This document shows positions 1 through 7,160 of a stretch of 64,000 nucleotides of DNA, piece by piece. The stretch's first letter is position 1, and each line of letters opens with the position of its first letter. The position numbers and the translations under genes are program-made. Under the pieces are notes generated by a model. The model was given only the letters and a program-made list of their open reading frames with translations. It did not search any database and had not been told where the DNA came from. Source of the stretch: UBA1738 sp045538755 (lineage in GTDB: Bacteria; Bacillota; Clostridia; UBA1381); contig JAZQEC010000006.1 of NCBI GenBank assembly GCA_045538755.1, positions 1 to 64,000 on the forward strand. Direction: 5' to 3'.

Positions 1-80
1 ATAAGATCGTTTTGCATAAATACCTTTTTTAGTACCGGTTGCAAATCGATCTCTCCAAATAAAGTTAATACGCCTACCAA
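1..80 (-). CDS. possible small downstream ORF (antitoxin candidate), partial at left edge
   Basis: A reading frame opens with TTG at 80-78, overlapping the last codons of the toxin gene in the +1 frame, and stays open to the window edge. A GGAGG lies about 10 nt before the TTG, inside the toxin gene. Only about 26 residues are visible and they match nothing I recognise. A small antitoxin gene following a HigB-type toxin is a common arrangement, so this could be its start. The evidence is position, the ribosome-binding site and the overlap only. Confidence 0.25.
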   Translation of the reverse strand, partial: MVGVLTLFGEIDLQPVLKKVFMQNDL

Positions 81-466
81 TTCACAGTCACCTCCTCAAG
101 ATAATCAAATGGACTCTGCGATTCCCTGTCAAGCTTCTCAATAAGTTTCAGAGCATATTCCAGGGCTTGTTCCGTATCTCTTTTATCCTTTTTTACAAAA
201 GCATGCAGAAGAATGATGTTTTTATCCGTTTCATAATATATAATGCGAACCATCGTTCCCGCTGCTTTTAATCTGAGTTCGTAAAGCCTTTTATATTTCT
301 CTATTGAAAAATGCTTTACATAAGGTTCCTTTAACTGATTGTTCTCATCGGCAATAAGGCGAAGGATAAATTCGAATTTCTTTTTTATTTTCGGATTTGC
401 TTTCTTTATAAAATCCGTAATCTGATATTTTCCTTCACCGCCGTTATACATATATAGCTTTCTCAC
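74..466 (-). CDS. RelE/HigB-superfamily toxin (Gp49-like)
   Basis: A 130-residue basic protein with the shape of the phage Gp49/HigB branch of the RelE toxins. These are small ribosome-dependent mRNA interferases or their relatives. A central segment (residues about 55-95) reads ELRLKAAGTMVRIIYYE followed by ILLHAFVKK, matching the beta-sheet core and the basic end typical of the family. The start is GTG at 466 behind GGGTGA; an ATG five codons later is an alternative. It lies next to the RepA-type initiator and may stabilise that element. No antitoxin is visible upstream, so any partner must be downstream at the left edge. Family assignment is fairly sure; activity is inferred. Confidence 0.7.
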   Translation of the reverse strand: MRKLYMYNGGEGKYQITDFIKKANPKIKKKFEFILRLIADENNQLKEPYVKHFSIEKYKRLYELRLKAAGTMVRIIYYETDKNIILLHAFVKKDKRDTEQALEYALKLIEKLDRESQSPFDYLEEVTVNW

Positions 467-496
467 AAAATATGTTCACCCGACCTTTCTTAAATA

Positions 497-536
497 TAAA
501 AAAAGAAGCTGAATCAATTTTTCTGATTTAGCTTCT
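497..536 (-). terminator. intrinsic terminator or attenuator in the toxin leader
   Basis: A 13-bp stem (504-516 with 524-536, one A-C mismatch in the minus-strand RNA) and a 7-nt loop are followed on the minus strand by seven U residues. It lies about 30 nt downstream of the expected start from the promoter at 568-596 and before the toxin start codon, so it should cut most transcripts to about 65 nt. Confidence 0.65.
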
Positions 537-567
537 CGCTTCGACAATATACAATTTTGATGATACT

Positions 568-596
568 ATTATAACATGGTTACAGTATACTTTCAA
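568..596 (-). promoter_or_regulatory. sigma-A promoter upstream of the toxin gene
   Basis: Reading the minus strand, TTGAAA (596-591) and TATAAT (573-568) are separated by exactly 17 nt. It directs transcription leftwards through the hairpin at 497-536 into the toxin gene. The five 11-bp repeats at 607-661 lie directly upstream. Confidence 0.7.
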
Positions 597-606
597 TACC
601 CCTCAC

Positions 607-661
607 TTGGGAATTTGTTGGAAAAAACTTGGGAATTTATTGGGAATTTGCTGGGAAACTA
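607..661. repeat. five tandem 11-bp direct repeats
   Basis: Consecutive 11-mers begin at 607, 618, 629, 640 and 651. They read TTGGGAATTTG, TTGGAAAAAAC, TTGGGAATTTA, TTGGGAATTTG and CTGGGAAACTA. The period is about one helical turn, so a protein bound to each copy would sit on the same DNA face. They lie just upstream of the toxin promoter. Possible roles are integrase arm-type sites, iterons or activator sites. Confidence 0.75.
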
Positions 662-665
662 AAAA

Positions 666-707
666 AGGACGGGAATTTTTCTCAAAAAGAGAATCAATTC
701 CCGTCCT
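666..707 (-). terminator. intrinsic terminator after the secreted-protein gene
   Basis: A perfect 12-bp stem (666-677 with 696-707) flanks a loop that can itself pair. On the minus strand it is followed by a T run (666-661). It begins 11 nt beyond the stop codon of the gene at 718-1281. Confidence 0.85.
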
Positions 708-717
708 GAAACTACAT

Positions 718-1281
718 TTATAAAGCACTCAGCAGCAACTTCCGTGCCACTGCAAAGTACGCGGTATCCACCCACGGGATATCCCAATAACAAAAGTCTG
801 TCATATAACAATCCTCGGGGTTAAAACTTGCGTCCTGATTTTGCAGAATACGAATATATGCTTGCTTTCTTGCGTCCTCATAACTACCACCATTTCGTAC
901 ATATTCAATTAAGTCGCGGATAAGAGGTGCTACTTTTTCCTCCGCAGCCCTGTAAAAATCCGGTCTTAAATACATATCTCTGTATTGCCACACTGCATTT
1001 TGAGCAATTGGTCCAAGTATTCCATAACCGAATCCACTGCTTTCGCCTGCAAGTATAAGCTTGCGAATTCTCAAATTTGCCTTTGGCATCGCTACACCAT
1101 ATCCTAATCCATTCTGAACCTCCGAAAGAATATCACCTATAACTCTTTCCACAATTACTACGCTCTCTTCAGTAGCATTTTCCGGGATAGACTCTCTCGG
1201 TATGTCGCTGGCATATGCTGTACAGCCAATCGACATCACTAAAATAATAGATAGCACTGTTAATATTCTTTTAAATTTCAT
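718..1281 (-). CDS. secreted protein of unknown function
   Basis: 187 residues. The first 24 form a clear Sec signal: basic MKFKR, a hydrophobic run, then a likely cleavage near AYA-S. The mature part is mixed charge and Gly-rich in the middle (residues about 57-95) with a short aromatic and Cys-containing end (CYMTDFCYWDIPW near 158-170), which could form one disulfide. I recognise no family. A strong GGAGG sits 8 nt before ATG. It is followed by its own terminator and lies in the same accessory block as the RepA and toxin genes, so it may be cargo of that element. Confidence 0.6.
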   Translation of the reverse strand: MKFKRILTVLSIILVMSIGCTAYASDIPRESIPENATEESVVIVERVIGDILSEVQNGLGYGVAMPKANLRIRKLILAGESSGFGYGILGPIAQNAVWQYRDMYLRPDFYRAAEEKVAPLIRDLIEYVRNGGSYEDARKQAYIRILQNQDASFNPEDCYMTDFCYWDIPWVDTAYFAVARKLLLSAL

Positions 1282-1344
1282 AAAGATTCCTCCTTTCGTG
1301 CTTCTATAAAGCTTATACGAATTAAACTTTCTAAACGCAACATT

Positions 1345-1872
1345 TCATCCGATGAACTCTTTAAGAATAGGCAAACATTCCTTTGATGTAAATCCCCAAA
1401 GTATTGTACTTAATGCTTCTATGGCTTTTTCTTTTCTTTTGAAATATGTTTTCCGAGACATTCCGCTTGTTTTTTGACAAACTAAATTGATAATTGCTTC
1501 CGTACTTTTGCACGGCTTTTCAGATAGATATGTATAATATAGCACCCAATAACATTCCTCGCCATCAGTATGTCTTTTCCTCAAAACATCAATGGCTGAT
1601 TCAATTATTTTAAGCATTTTTTTATTTCTTTCTAATGTTCGCATCTGCTCCTGAATCTGTGTTCCGGATAAATCAACACCGGCAGCGTATGACATTTCCA
1701 GAAATTCCTCCAGTTTACAATCCATTTCAAGCTCAAAACTAATCTGGGCCTGTATAGTAGAAACCTCTATGCTCCATACGACATCACGATATTTTTTGAG
1801 CAGCATTTCTGTATTGTGATATAAATATTCTTCTCTTGGCACTTTCTTGCCATCAGTTTTTTTATCATTCAT
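1345..1872 (-). CDS. sigma-70 region-4-like regulator of a mobile element
   Basis: 175 residues when started at the ATG at 1872, which has GGGAGA at good spacing; a longer form from 1890 overlaps repA by ATGA. The N-terminal half is helical. The C-terminal third carries MSRKTYFKRKEKAIEALS (about 140-158), resembling the helix-turn-helix of sigma-70 region 4 and of phage ArpU/RinA-type late regulators. Such proteins commonly sit beside RepA_N initiators in Clostridia elements. It follows repA directly and is probably cotranscribed. The target is unknown and family placement is moderate. Confidence 0.5.
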   Translation of the reverse strand: MNDKKTDGKKVPREEYLYHNTEMLLKKYRDVVWSIEVSTIQAQISFELEMDCKLEEFLEMSYAAGVDLSGTQIQEQMRTLERNKKMLKIIESAIDVLRKRHTDGEECYWVLYYTYLSEKPCKSTEAIINLVCQKTSGMSRKTYFKRKEKAIEALSTILWGFTSKECLPILKEFIG

Positions 1873-1886
1873 TTCTAAATCTCCCT

Positions 1887-2912
1887 TCATATATTCCCAT
1901 ACATATCATGATTTACTTCTGCTGTATAAAAATGATCCATAGTCGAATACGAGTTATACAAGGCTGTTAGCAAATAGCTTTTAATATTTCGTACTTTTGT
2001 AGTATTGTTCTTCAAACAATCAAGAACATATTCCACATGGCTGTAATCCAGTTTCAGCATTCTACTTTTGACTGCTGCTTGAGGAATCTCATCACAGCTA
2101 ACTACCAGATAATCTCTTTTGCTGCAGACGGCATCAACCATTATATCAACTATACCATCGGCAGCATCCTTGCTATAATTTTGTACCAGTGCAGGGTATT
2201 CAATATTTAAACAAATTAGTTCTTTATAGCGTTCACGCTCTCGCATCTCATCAATCACATCTGAATTCCTTGGGGCTGTACTTCCGGGATAAGATTTGAT
2301 AGGATAAGTATCGCTAAAATAATTATAATTATTTTTATTATTATTTATTTTATTTTCATTAGAGTCTGCGTCACCGACTTCTTGAAGTAGGTCATCCGAA
2401 CTTTCTGAAGTCGGTAATTCCGACCTCACAGAAGTCTGTTTTTCCGACCTCTTGAAGTCTGTACTATCCAGACCACCAGAAGTCTGTTTTACCGACCTCT
2501 GAAAACTATCCATTTCTCCCTCGTCATTTTGAGTTTCTTCTTCATATGTACCGGAATTGAAATTCATGACATATATAATCGACGGCTTACCAAGTCCCTG
2601 TCGCTTTCTGAAAATCAATCCACATCCCTTCTCACTATCCAATTCAGCAAACAGCTTTATACATTTTTCCTTACATATATCCATACACTCCATTGCATCG
2701 CTGACTTTAAAATAGATATATACTCGATTCTCTTCATCAACCCATCCATTTTTAACTGACAAAGACATCCTATCAAGCAGTAAACCATACAAAACTTTTG
2801 CTTCTATGGATACCTTTGAAAATCTGCTGTCTGTAAAAAGTAATTTGGGTATTCTGAAAAATGTAAATTGATCTGCCTCTTTCCCGTAGAAATAATCTAA
2901 CTGGTAATTCAT
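1887..2912 (-). CDS. repA: replication initiator protein A (RepA_N family)
   Basis: 341 residues. The N-terminal domain (about 10-115, with FFRIPKLLF, SIEAKVLYGLLLDRMSLS and CMDICKEKCIKLFAEL) is the RepA_N winged-helix domain of Gram-positive plasmid and conjugative-element initiators, which opens the origin and recruits the host replisome. A low-complexity linker (about 120-200) contains eight-residue repeats ending in KQTS and then an Asn-rich run. The C-terminal domain (220-341) is the host-adapted half. ATG at 2912 follows AGGAGGGA. An attenuator lies immediately upstream. It shows that this block is a plasmid-like element or its remnant. No frameshift is seen. Confidence 0.85.
   Translation of the reverse strand: MNYQLDYFYGKEADQFTFFRIPKLLFTDSRFSKVSIEAKVLYGLLLDRMSLSVKNGWVDEENRVYIYFKVSDAMECMDICKEKCIKLFAELDSEKGCGLIFRKRQGLGKPSIIYVMNFNSGTYEEETQNDEGEMDSFQRSVKQTSGGLDSTDFKRSEKQTSVRSELPTSESSDDLLQEVGDADSNENKINNNKNNYNYFSDTYPIKSYPGSTAPRNSDVIDEMRERERYKELICLNIEYPALVQNYSKDAADGIVDIMVDAVCSKRDYLVVSCDEIPQAAVKSRMLKLDYSHVEYVLDCLKNNTTKVRNIKSYLLTALYNSYSTMDHFYTAEVNHDMYGNI
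2313..2500. repeat. iteron-like repeats plus AT-rich stretch inside repA (candidate origin)
   Basis: Four imperfect copies of a 22-bp unit, consensus GAAGTCTGTTTTTCCGACCT on the plus strand, begin at 2407, 2431, 2454 and 2479, giving 23-25 bp spacing. A nearly pure A/T tract occupies 2313-2360 beside them. In the RepA_N family the origin is known to lie within the rep gene, in the segment coding for the variable linker, which is where these repeats fall. Confidence 0.6.
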
Positions 2913-2944
2913 GAAAATAATCCCTCCTGTTCTGGCACAAAGGT

Positions 2945-2979
2945 AAAAAAAGAGCAGACTATAGAAATCTATAGTCTGC
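2945..2979 (-). terminator. intrinsic terminator/attenuator in the repA leader
   Basis: A perfect 12-bp inverted repeat (2954-2965 with 2968-2979) is followed on the minus strand by TC and seven T residues, ending 33 nt before the repA start codon. Sitting in the leader, it is better read as an attenuator for repA than as the end of another gene. Confidence 0.7.
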
Positions 2980-3034
2980 CAAAAAACATACTTGTTTTTA
3001 TTTTTTTGTAAGCAATAAATCTCTCATCGCTCAC
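2969..3034 (-). CDS. possible 21-codon leader peptide of repA
   Basis: GTG at 3034 opens a 21-codon frame that begins MSDERFIAYKK and stops with TAG at 2971-2969, inside the first arm of the attenuator stem. A ribosome finishing it would cover that arm. No good Shine-Dalgarno sequence is seen, so this may be chance. Confidence 0.25.
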   Translation of the reverse strand: MSDERFIAYKKIKTSMFFGRL

Positions 3035-3082
3035 TATGAATATTTACGATAAATACCTACCACCTTTCGAAATTTGAGTTGT

Positions 3083-3109
3083 TTTTTTGCTTTTTTTGAA
3101 AGCAAAAAA
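3083..3109. terminator. T/A-rich hairpin, possibly bidirectional terminator
   Basis: TTTTTTGCTTT (3083-3093) pairs with AAAGCAAAAAA (3099-3109) around a 5-nt loop. It is U-rich on either strand but has only two G-C pairs. No gene end is adjacent, so it may mark the end of transcription from DNA beyond the element. Confidence 0.4.
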
Positions 3110-3166
3110 GTGAACCGCAACTCCGCAAACCCGCATAAATACTGGGGTTTCGTTAGTAGGTCCTAA

Positions 3167-3179
3167 TGAACAGTGTTCA
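3167..3179. repeat. 13-bp palindrome
   Basis: TGAACA-G-TGTTCA is a perfect dyad within gene-free DNA between repA and the hairpin array. It could be an operator or part of an element end. Apart from the features listed separately, 2913-3550 holds no gene I can support. Confidence 0.35.
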
Positions 3180-3276
3180 GGGACAAAAAATTTATATTTA
3201 CCTCAAAAAATTCTCCTTATATAACAAAAACTTATGGTTAGTGCACAAGATAGATGCCACTTGTTTTGTCCATAGT

Positions 3277-3445
3277 CAATCTTCGATTGCTCGATATTTT
3301 TGCTTTCGCAAAATCGATATGTTTTTCGCTGTCGCTCAAAACTCGATATGATATGAATTCTCGTCGCGTCAGCGACATATCGAGTTGCTTGCAACATATC
3401 GAATCTGTAAAGACATATCGACGATTTCAAGCTTCGCTTGAAATC
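3277..3445. repeat. array of small hairpins with TCGATATG/CATATCGA spacers
   Basis: Perfect mini-hairpins occupy 3277-3289, 3298-3313, 3363-3376, 3385-3394, 3404-3413 and 3423-3445, with a weaker one at 3323-3341. They are separated on the left by TCGATAT(G) (3291, 3314, 3343) and on the right by its reverse complement CATATCGA (3376, 3395, 3414). The whole block therefore has inverted symmetry about 3351-3362. The last hairpin is strongest: a 10-bp stem with a TTC loop. It is non-coding and its function is unknown. Confidence 0.8.
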
Positions 3446-3491
3446 ATTATACCACAAATTTTTCAATTTAACAATATTACAGTCAATTATA

Positions 3492-3520
3492 TTTACAAAA
3501 TTCTGGAATTGTGATAAAAT
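3492..3520 (+). promoter_or_regulatory. promoter of the DUF554 gene
   Basis: TTTACA (3492-3497), a 17-nt spacer, then TAAAAT (3515-3520) preceded by TTGTGA. An AATTC-TG-GAATT dyad (3499-3510) lies in the spacer and could be an operator. Confidence 0.7.
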
Positions 3521-3550
3521 GACAACAAAAAAGTAATTGGAGAAAATATT

Positions 3551-4240
3551 ATGACGGTACTTTTGGGAACATTCGTAAATACAATCGCCGTGCTGACAGG
3601 CGGAGCGCTCGGTCTTATTTTAGGCTCTAAATTTCCAGAGCGGATATCATCTTCCCTTATGAAAGCACTTGGGCTCTGTACTCTTTTAATAGGAATTACC
3701 GGCATCTTGGAAGGCAAAAATCATCTTATCATAATAATTTCAATGACAATAGGGACAATCATAGGTGAGCTTTTGGACTTAGACGGCAAGCTCAACAGGC
3801 TCGGAGACTCTCTTCAAGCCCGATTTAAAAAGCACGGCAAAAAAGCGAGCATCGCCGAAGGCTTTGTAAATGCCAGCCTTTTATTTTGTGTAGGTGCAAT
3901 GGCAATTATCGGCTCACTACGTTCCGGTCTTACAGGTGATAACCAGATGATTTACACAAAATCCCTTTTGGACTTCACATCGTCAATAATTTTCGCATCA
4001 ACGCTCGGTATCGGTGTTTTGTTTTCATCGGTATTCGTGCTTTTATATCAAGGCTCAATCGTCCTTCTTGCACACTATATTGCACCTTACTTAACAGCTA
4101 CCGTTGTTTCAGAAATGACCTGCGTCGGTTCACTCATAATTATCGGGCTCGCACTTAATATGCTCGGCATAACAAAGCTTAAAGTTATGAACTTTCTGCC
4201 GGCAATTTTTCTGCCGATACTGTTATGTATCTTTATATAA
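3551..4240 (+). CDS. DUF554 family membrane protein (YqgA/YdfK-like)
   Basis: 229 residues, close to the usual DUF554 length. About six to seven hydrophobic helices can be seen (for example 5-25, 40-50, 57-72, 110-125, 150-172, 195-228), and the N-terminal GTFVNTIAVLTGGALG pattern is typical of the family. It is an inner-membrane protein; the cargo is not established, though family members are often called possible transporters. ATG at 3551 follows GGAG. Its last 18 bp overlap the end of the convergent M14 peptidase gene. It has its own promoter and looks monocistronic. Confidence 0.85.
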   Translation: MTVLLGTFVNTIAVLTGGALGLILGSKFPERISSSLMKALGLCTLLIGITGILEGKNHLIIIISMTIGTIIGELLDLDGKLNRLGDSLQARFKKHGKKASIAEGFVNASLLFCVGAMAIIGSLRSGLTGDNQMIYTKSLLDFTSSIIFASTLGIGVLFSSVFVLLYQGSIVLLAHYIAPYLTATVVSEMTCVGSLIIIGLALNMLGITKLKVMNFLPAIFLPILLCIFI

Positions 4241-5101
4241 ATCGGTTAAAGATGCCAAAATCAACCTTGCGTTTTCTTCATAAATTTCATCAAGCATTTC
4301 AATGGGCAGTGGATTTTTTCCGTGCCCTATTTCTATTGTAAAGCCTGCCTTTCCAAACTCTTTTATAAACCAGTCCTTACATCCGCCAAAGCTCGCCGCA
4401 CCCTCTGGTACACTCACTGCATAACCGCTCGCCTCTGACATCTTTTTAGCAAGTCTTAAGGAATTTTCTGCTGCCATTCCGTCAAAGTCATAATAGATTT
4501 CGCCACCTTGAGAATGAAATGCCATTAAAAGATCAAAATCCATTTCCCTTACAAATTCCACCATAGCTTTTGTTTCAGGCTCACTCTCCGAGTACGGGCC
4601 TGCGTACTGAGTCGGCGACGGCATCTTTTTTACCACTCGCCAGCCTGCATTGTAATTATGGTTTATATCCACGCCTCTTGCGTTCGCCTGCCAAACTTTG
4701 TTAAAGCTGTGAATTCCTACATGGCTTATAAGTCGTTGGTGATACGGATTTGTTATGTCAAGTCCGTTTACTGCTATATCAACCCCGTCCGGATTTACCA
4801 TGGGAACAACATACAGTGTAATATTTCTTCTTATTTCTCCGGCATCATATCCAAAAAAGTCACTTTTTGCGTTTATCGCCATTGCATATTCCTTCAAAAA
4901 CCGCATTATGAAGGCTGATGTCAAATATTCAAGCCCATGATGTGCGGCATTTATGAACACTTTTATGTCGCCGTCACCTATTTTTATACAATGAATGGGA
5001 TTTTTCATTACACTGTACCCTATTATACTGCTTTCTGCAAAACGGAATCTGCATATAAGCGCATCAATATCCTCTCGTAGCGTCCTGTAATCGTAACCCA
5101 T
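4223..5101 (-). CDS. M14-family zinc carboxypeptidase (gamma-D-Glu-mDAP endopeptidase-like)
   Basis: 292 residues with the M14 fold. HHGLE (about 54-58) supplies the His and Glu zinc ligands, AFHSQGG (about 195) the third ligand, and TIEIGHG (about 256) the catalytic Glu. MVNPDGVD matches the conserved substrate-binding loop. Members such as MpaA and ENP1 cut the bond between D-glutamate and diaminopimelate in muropeptides. No signal peptide is present, so a cytoplasmic cell-wall recycling role is likely. It is started at 5101 behind AAAGGACGG. The peptide specificity is inferred. Confidence 0.85.
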   Translation of the reverse strand: MGYDYRTLREDIDALICRFRFAESSIIGYSVMKNPIHCIKIGDGDIKVFINAAHHGLEYLTSAFIMRFLKEYAMAINAKSDFFGYDAGEIRRNITLYVVPMVNPDGVDIAVNGLDITNPYHQRLISHVGIHSFNKVWQANARGVDINHNYNAGWRVVKKMPSPTQYAGPYSESEPETKAMVEFVREMDFDLLMAFHSQGGEIYYDFDGMAAENSLRLAKKMSEASGYAVSVPEGAASFGGCKDWFIKEFGKAGFTIEIGHGKNPLPIEMLDEIYEENARLILASLTDLYKDT

Positions 5102-5206
5102 TTTTTACCGTCCTTTCCGCAAATACATATTTATCCTTTGATTAATTATATGTTTTCTTTTTTTAAAAAAGCACTCGCGAAAAAAGGTGAAATAAACTTT
5201 CTGAAA

Positions 5207-5248
5207 TGCAAAAAACTGCGACAAAATCACTTGATTTTATCGCAGTTT
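5207..5248 (-). terminator. intrinsic terminator of the ABC exporter operon
   Basis: A 17-bp stem (5213-5229 with 5232-5248, one mismatch) ends in a run of T on the minus strand. It begins five nt beyond the stop codon of the exporter gene. Confidence 0.9.
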
Positions 5249-5252
5249 AAAT

Positions 5253-7160
5253 TTATTCAAGCTCAAATGCACCCGTGTAAAGCTGATAATATTTTCCCTT
5301 CTCAGCGATAAGATCATCGTGCGGGCCGCGTTCAATAATTCTTCCGTTTTCAAGTACCATAATGACATCGGAATTTTTAACAGTAGACAGTCTGTGCGCA
5401 ATAACGAACACAGTTCTGCCCTTCATAAGTTCGTCCATACCTTTTTGAACAATAGCCTCTGTTCTTGTATCAATGCTTGATGTAGCCTCGTCAAGAATCA
5501 TAACGGGCGGATCTGCAACCGCTGCTCTTGCTATTGAAATAAGTTGGCGCTGACCTTGTGACAGGTTTGAGCCGTTATTTGTAAGCTCTGTGTCATATCC
5601 GTTTGGAAGTCGTGTTATAAAATCATCTGCACCTGCAAGCTTTGCCGCATTTATACATTCCTCGTCGGTTGCAGCAAGATTTCCGTAGCGGATATTTTCC
5701 ATAACCGAACCCGTAAACAAGTTTGTATCCTGAAGAACAATTCCAAGAGAACGTCTTAAATCCGACTTTTTAATTTTATTGATATTGATGCCGTCATAAC
5801 GAATTTTCCCATCGGCAATATCGTAAAATCTATTAATCAGGTTTGTAATAGTTGTCTTTCCTGCGCCTGTCGCACCTACAAATGCGACCTTTTGACCAGG
5901 CTGGGCATAAACTGTAACATTATGAAGAACTGTTTTTTCAGGTACATATCCAAAATCTACATCAAAAAGTCTTACATCACCTTGAAGCGGTGTATAGGTA
6001 AGGGTTCCGTCGCTATGCGGATGCTTCCATGCCCACTTTCCTGTATGCTTTTTAGTCTCGGTAACATTCCCGTTTTCGTCAATCTCTGCATTTACAAGTG
6101 TTACATAGCCCTCATCGGCCTCTGCAGCTTCGTCCATAAGTGCAAAAATTCTTTCTGCTCCCGCCAAAGCCATTACTATGGAGTTTATCTGCTGTGTAAG
6201 TTGGTTTACGTTCCCTGTAAACTGCTTTGTCATATTAAGAAAAGGCACTACAATACTAATTGAAAAAGCCATTCCTGAAAGGCTTATATTCGGAACCTTT
6301 GTTACTAAAAAGAGTCCTCCTGCCATAGCTACTAAAACATATAAAATGTTACCGATATTTTGAATAATCGGTCCTAAAATATTCGCATATGCGTGTGCTT
6401 TTCTGCTATCTTCAAAAAGCTCTTCGTTTATTTTGTCAAAGTCGTCTATACATTCCTGTTCGTGATTAAAGACCTTTATAACTTTTTGTCCGTTCATCAT
6501 TTCCTGAACAAAACCTTCGGTACGCCCGATTGACTTCTGCTGACGTATAAAGTATTTGGCAGAGCCGCCTCCTACCTTTTTGGTAACCAGCGACATCACA
6601 GCTACGCCTAAAAGCACAACCAAAGTCATCCACACACTGAAATAAAGCATTATTCCAAGTACGCATATTACCACTGCACCTGCTCGTATTACTGCCGGCA
6701 TAGCCTGTGAAACAAGCTGACGCAAGGTGTCAATATCGTTGGTGTAGTGACTCATTATATCTCCATGCTTATGTGTATCAAAATACTTTATCGGCAAATT
6801 CTGCATCTTGTCAAACATACTCAAGCGGAGCTTTGACAAAAATCCTTGAGTAATATATGCCATAAGCTGTGTATAAATCACCACCGCTATCAAAGATACA
6901 ACATATATCAAGACCAAAAGCAGAATTTTCGGCATTATTTCCTGCACTGCAGCTGCCCAGTCACCGTTTTGGTACTTGTCGATTACCGCTATAATCTGCT
7001 GAATAAAGATGTCAGGTGCGGCGGCCGATGCAGACGAAAAGAGTATGCAAAATGCCGTAACTGGCACAAGCACCGGATAGTATCCTACAAGCATTTTAAA
7101 CACTCTTGAAAGTGTCTTAGGGTTCATTTTTCTTGGAGGCATTTTATTCATTTGTTTCAT
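5253..7160 (-). CDS. ABC exporter subunit with catalytic Glu and His (BmrD/LmrD-like)
   Basis: 635 residues from ATG at 7160, chosen for GGAGGTGA at ideal spacing; a longer frame exists but begins inside the partner gene. Six-helix exporter domain (about 30-330), then an insert of about 45 residues (350-395) typical of BmrD/YheH, then the nucleotide-binding domain. Walker A is GATGAGKTT (429-437). The signature is the non-canonical LSQGQ. Walker B ends in DEATSSID with the catalytic Glu, and the switch His is present (IAHRLS). It overlaps the partner gene by 17 bp. The pair should form a heterodimeric drug or lipid exporter. Confidence 0.9.
   Translation of the reverse strand: MKQMNKMPPRKMNPKTLSRVFKMLVGYYPVLVPVTAFCILFSSASAAAPDIFIQQIIAVIDKYQNGDWAAAVQEIMPKILLLVLIYVVSLIAVVIYTQLMAYITQGFLSKLRLSMFDKMQNLPIKYFDTHKHGDIMSHYTNDIDTLRQLVSQAMPAVIRAGAVVICVLGIMLYFSVWMTLVVLLGVAVMSLVTKKVGGGSAKYFIRQQKSIGRTEGFVQEMMNGQKVIKVFNHEQECIDDFDKINEELFEDSRKAHAYANILGPIIQNIGNILYVLVAMAGGLFLVTKVPNISLSGMAFSISIVVPFLNMTKQFTGNVNQLTQQINSIVMALAGAERIFALMDEAAEADEGYVTLVNAEIDENGNVTETKKHTGKWAWKHPHSDGTLTYTPLQGDVRLFDVDFGYVPEKTVLHNVTVYAQPGQKVAFVGATGAGKTTITNLINRFYDIADGKIRYDGININKIKKSDLRRSLGIVLQDTNLFTGSVMENIRYGNLAATDEECINAAKLAGADDFITRLPNGYDTELTNNGSNLSQGQRQLISIARAAVADPPVMILDEATSSIDTRTEAIVQKGMDELMKGRTVFVIAHRLSTVKNSDVIMVLENGRIIERGPHDDLIAEKGKYYQLYTGAFELE

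Noticed and set aside
3203..3514. Overlapping frames of 74-87 codons through the hairpin array
   Set aside because: They start and stop within palindromic non-coding DNA, lack ribosome-binding sites and have no recognisable content.
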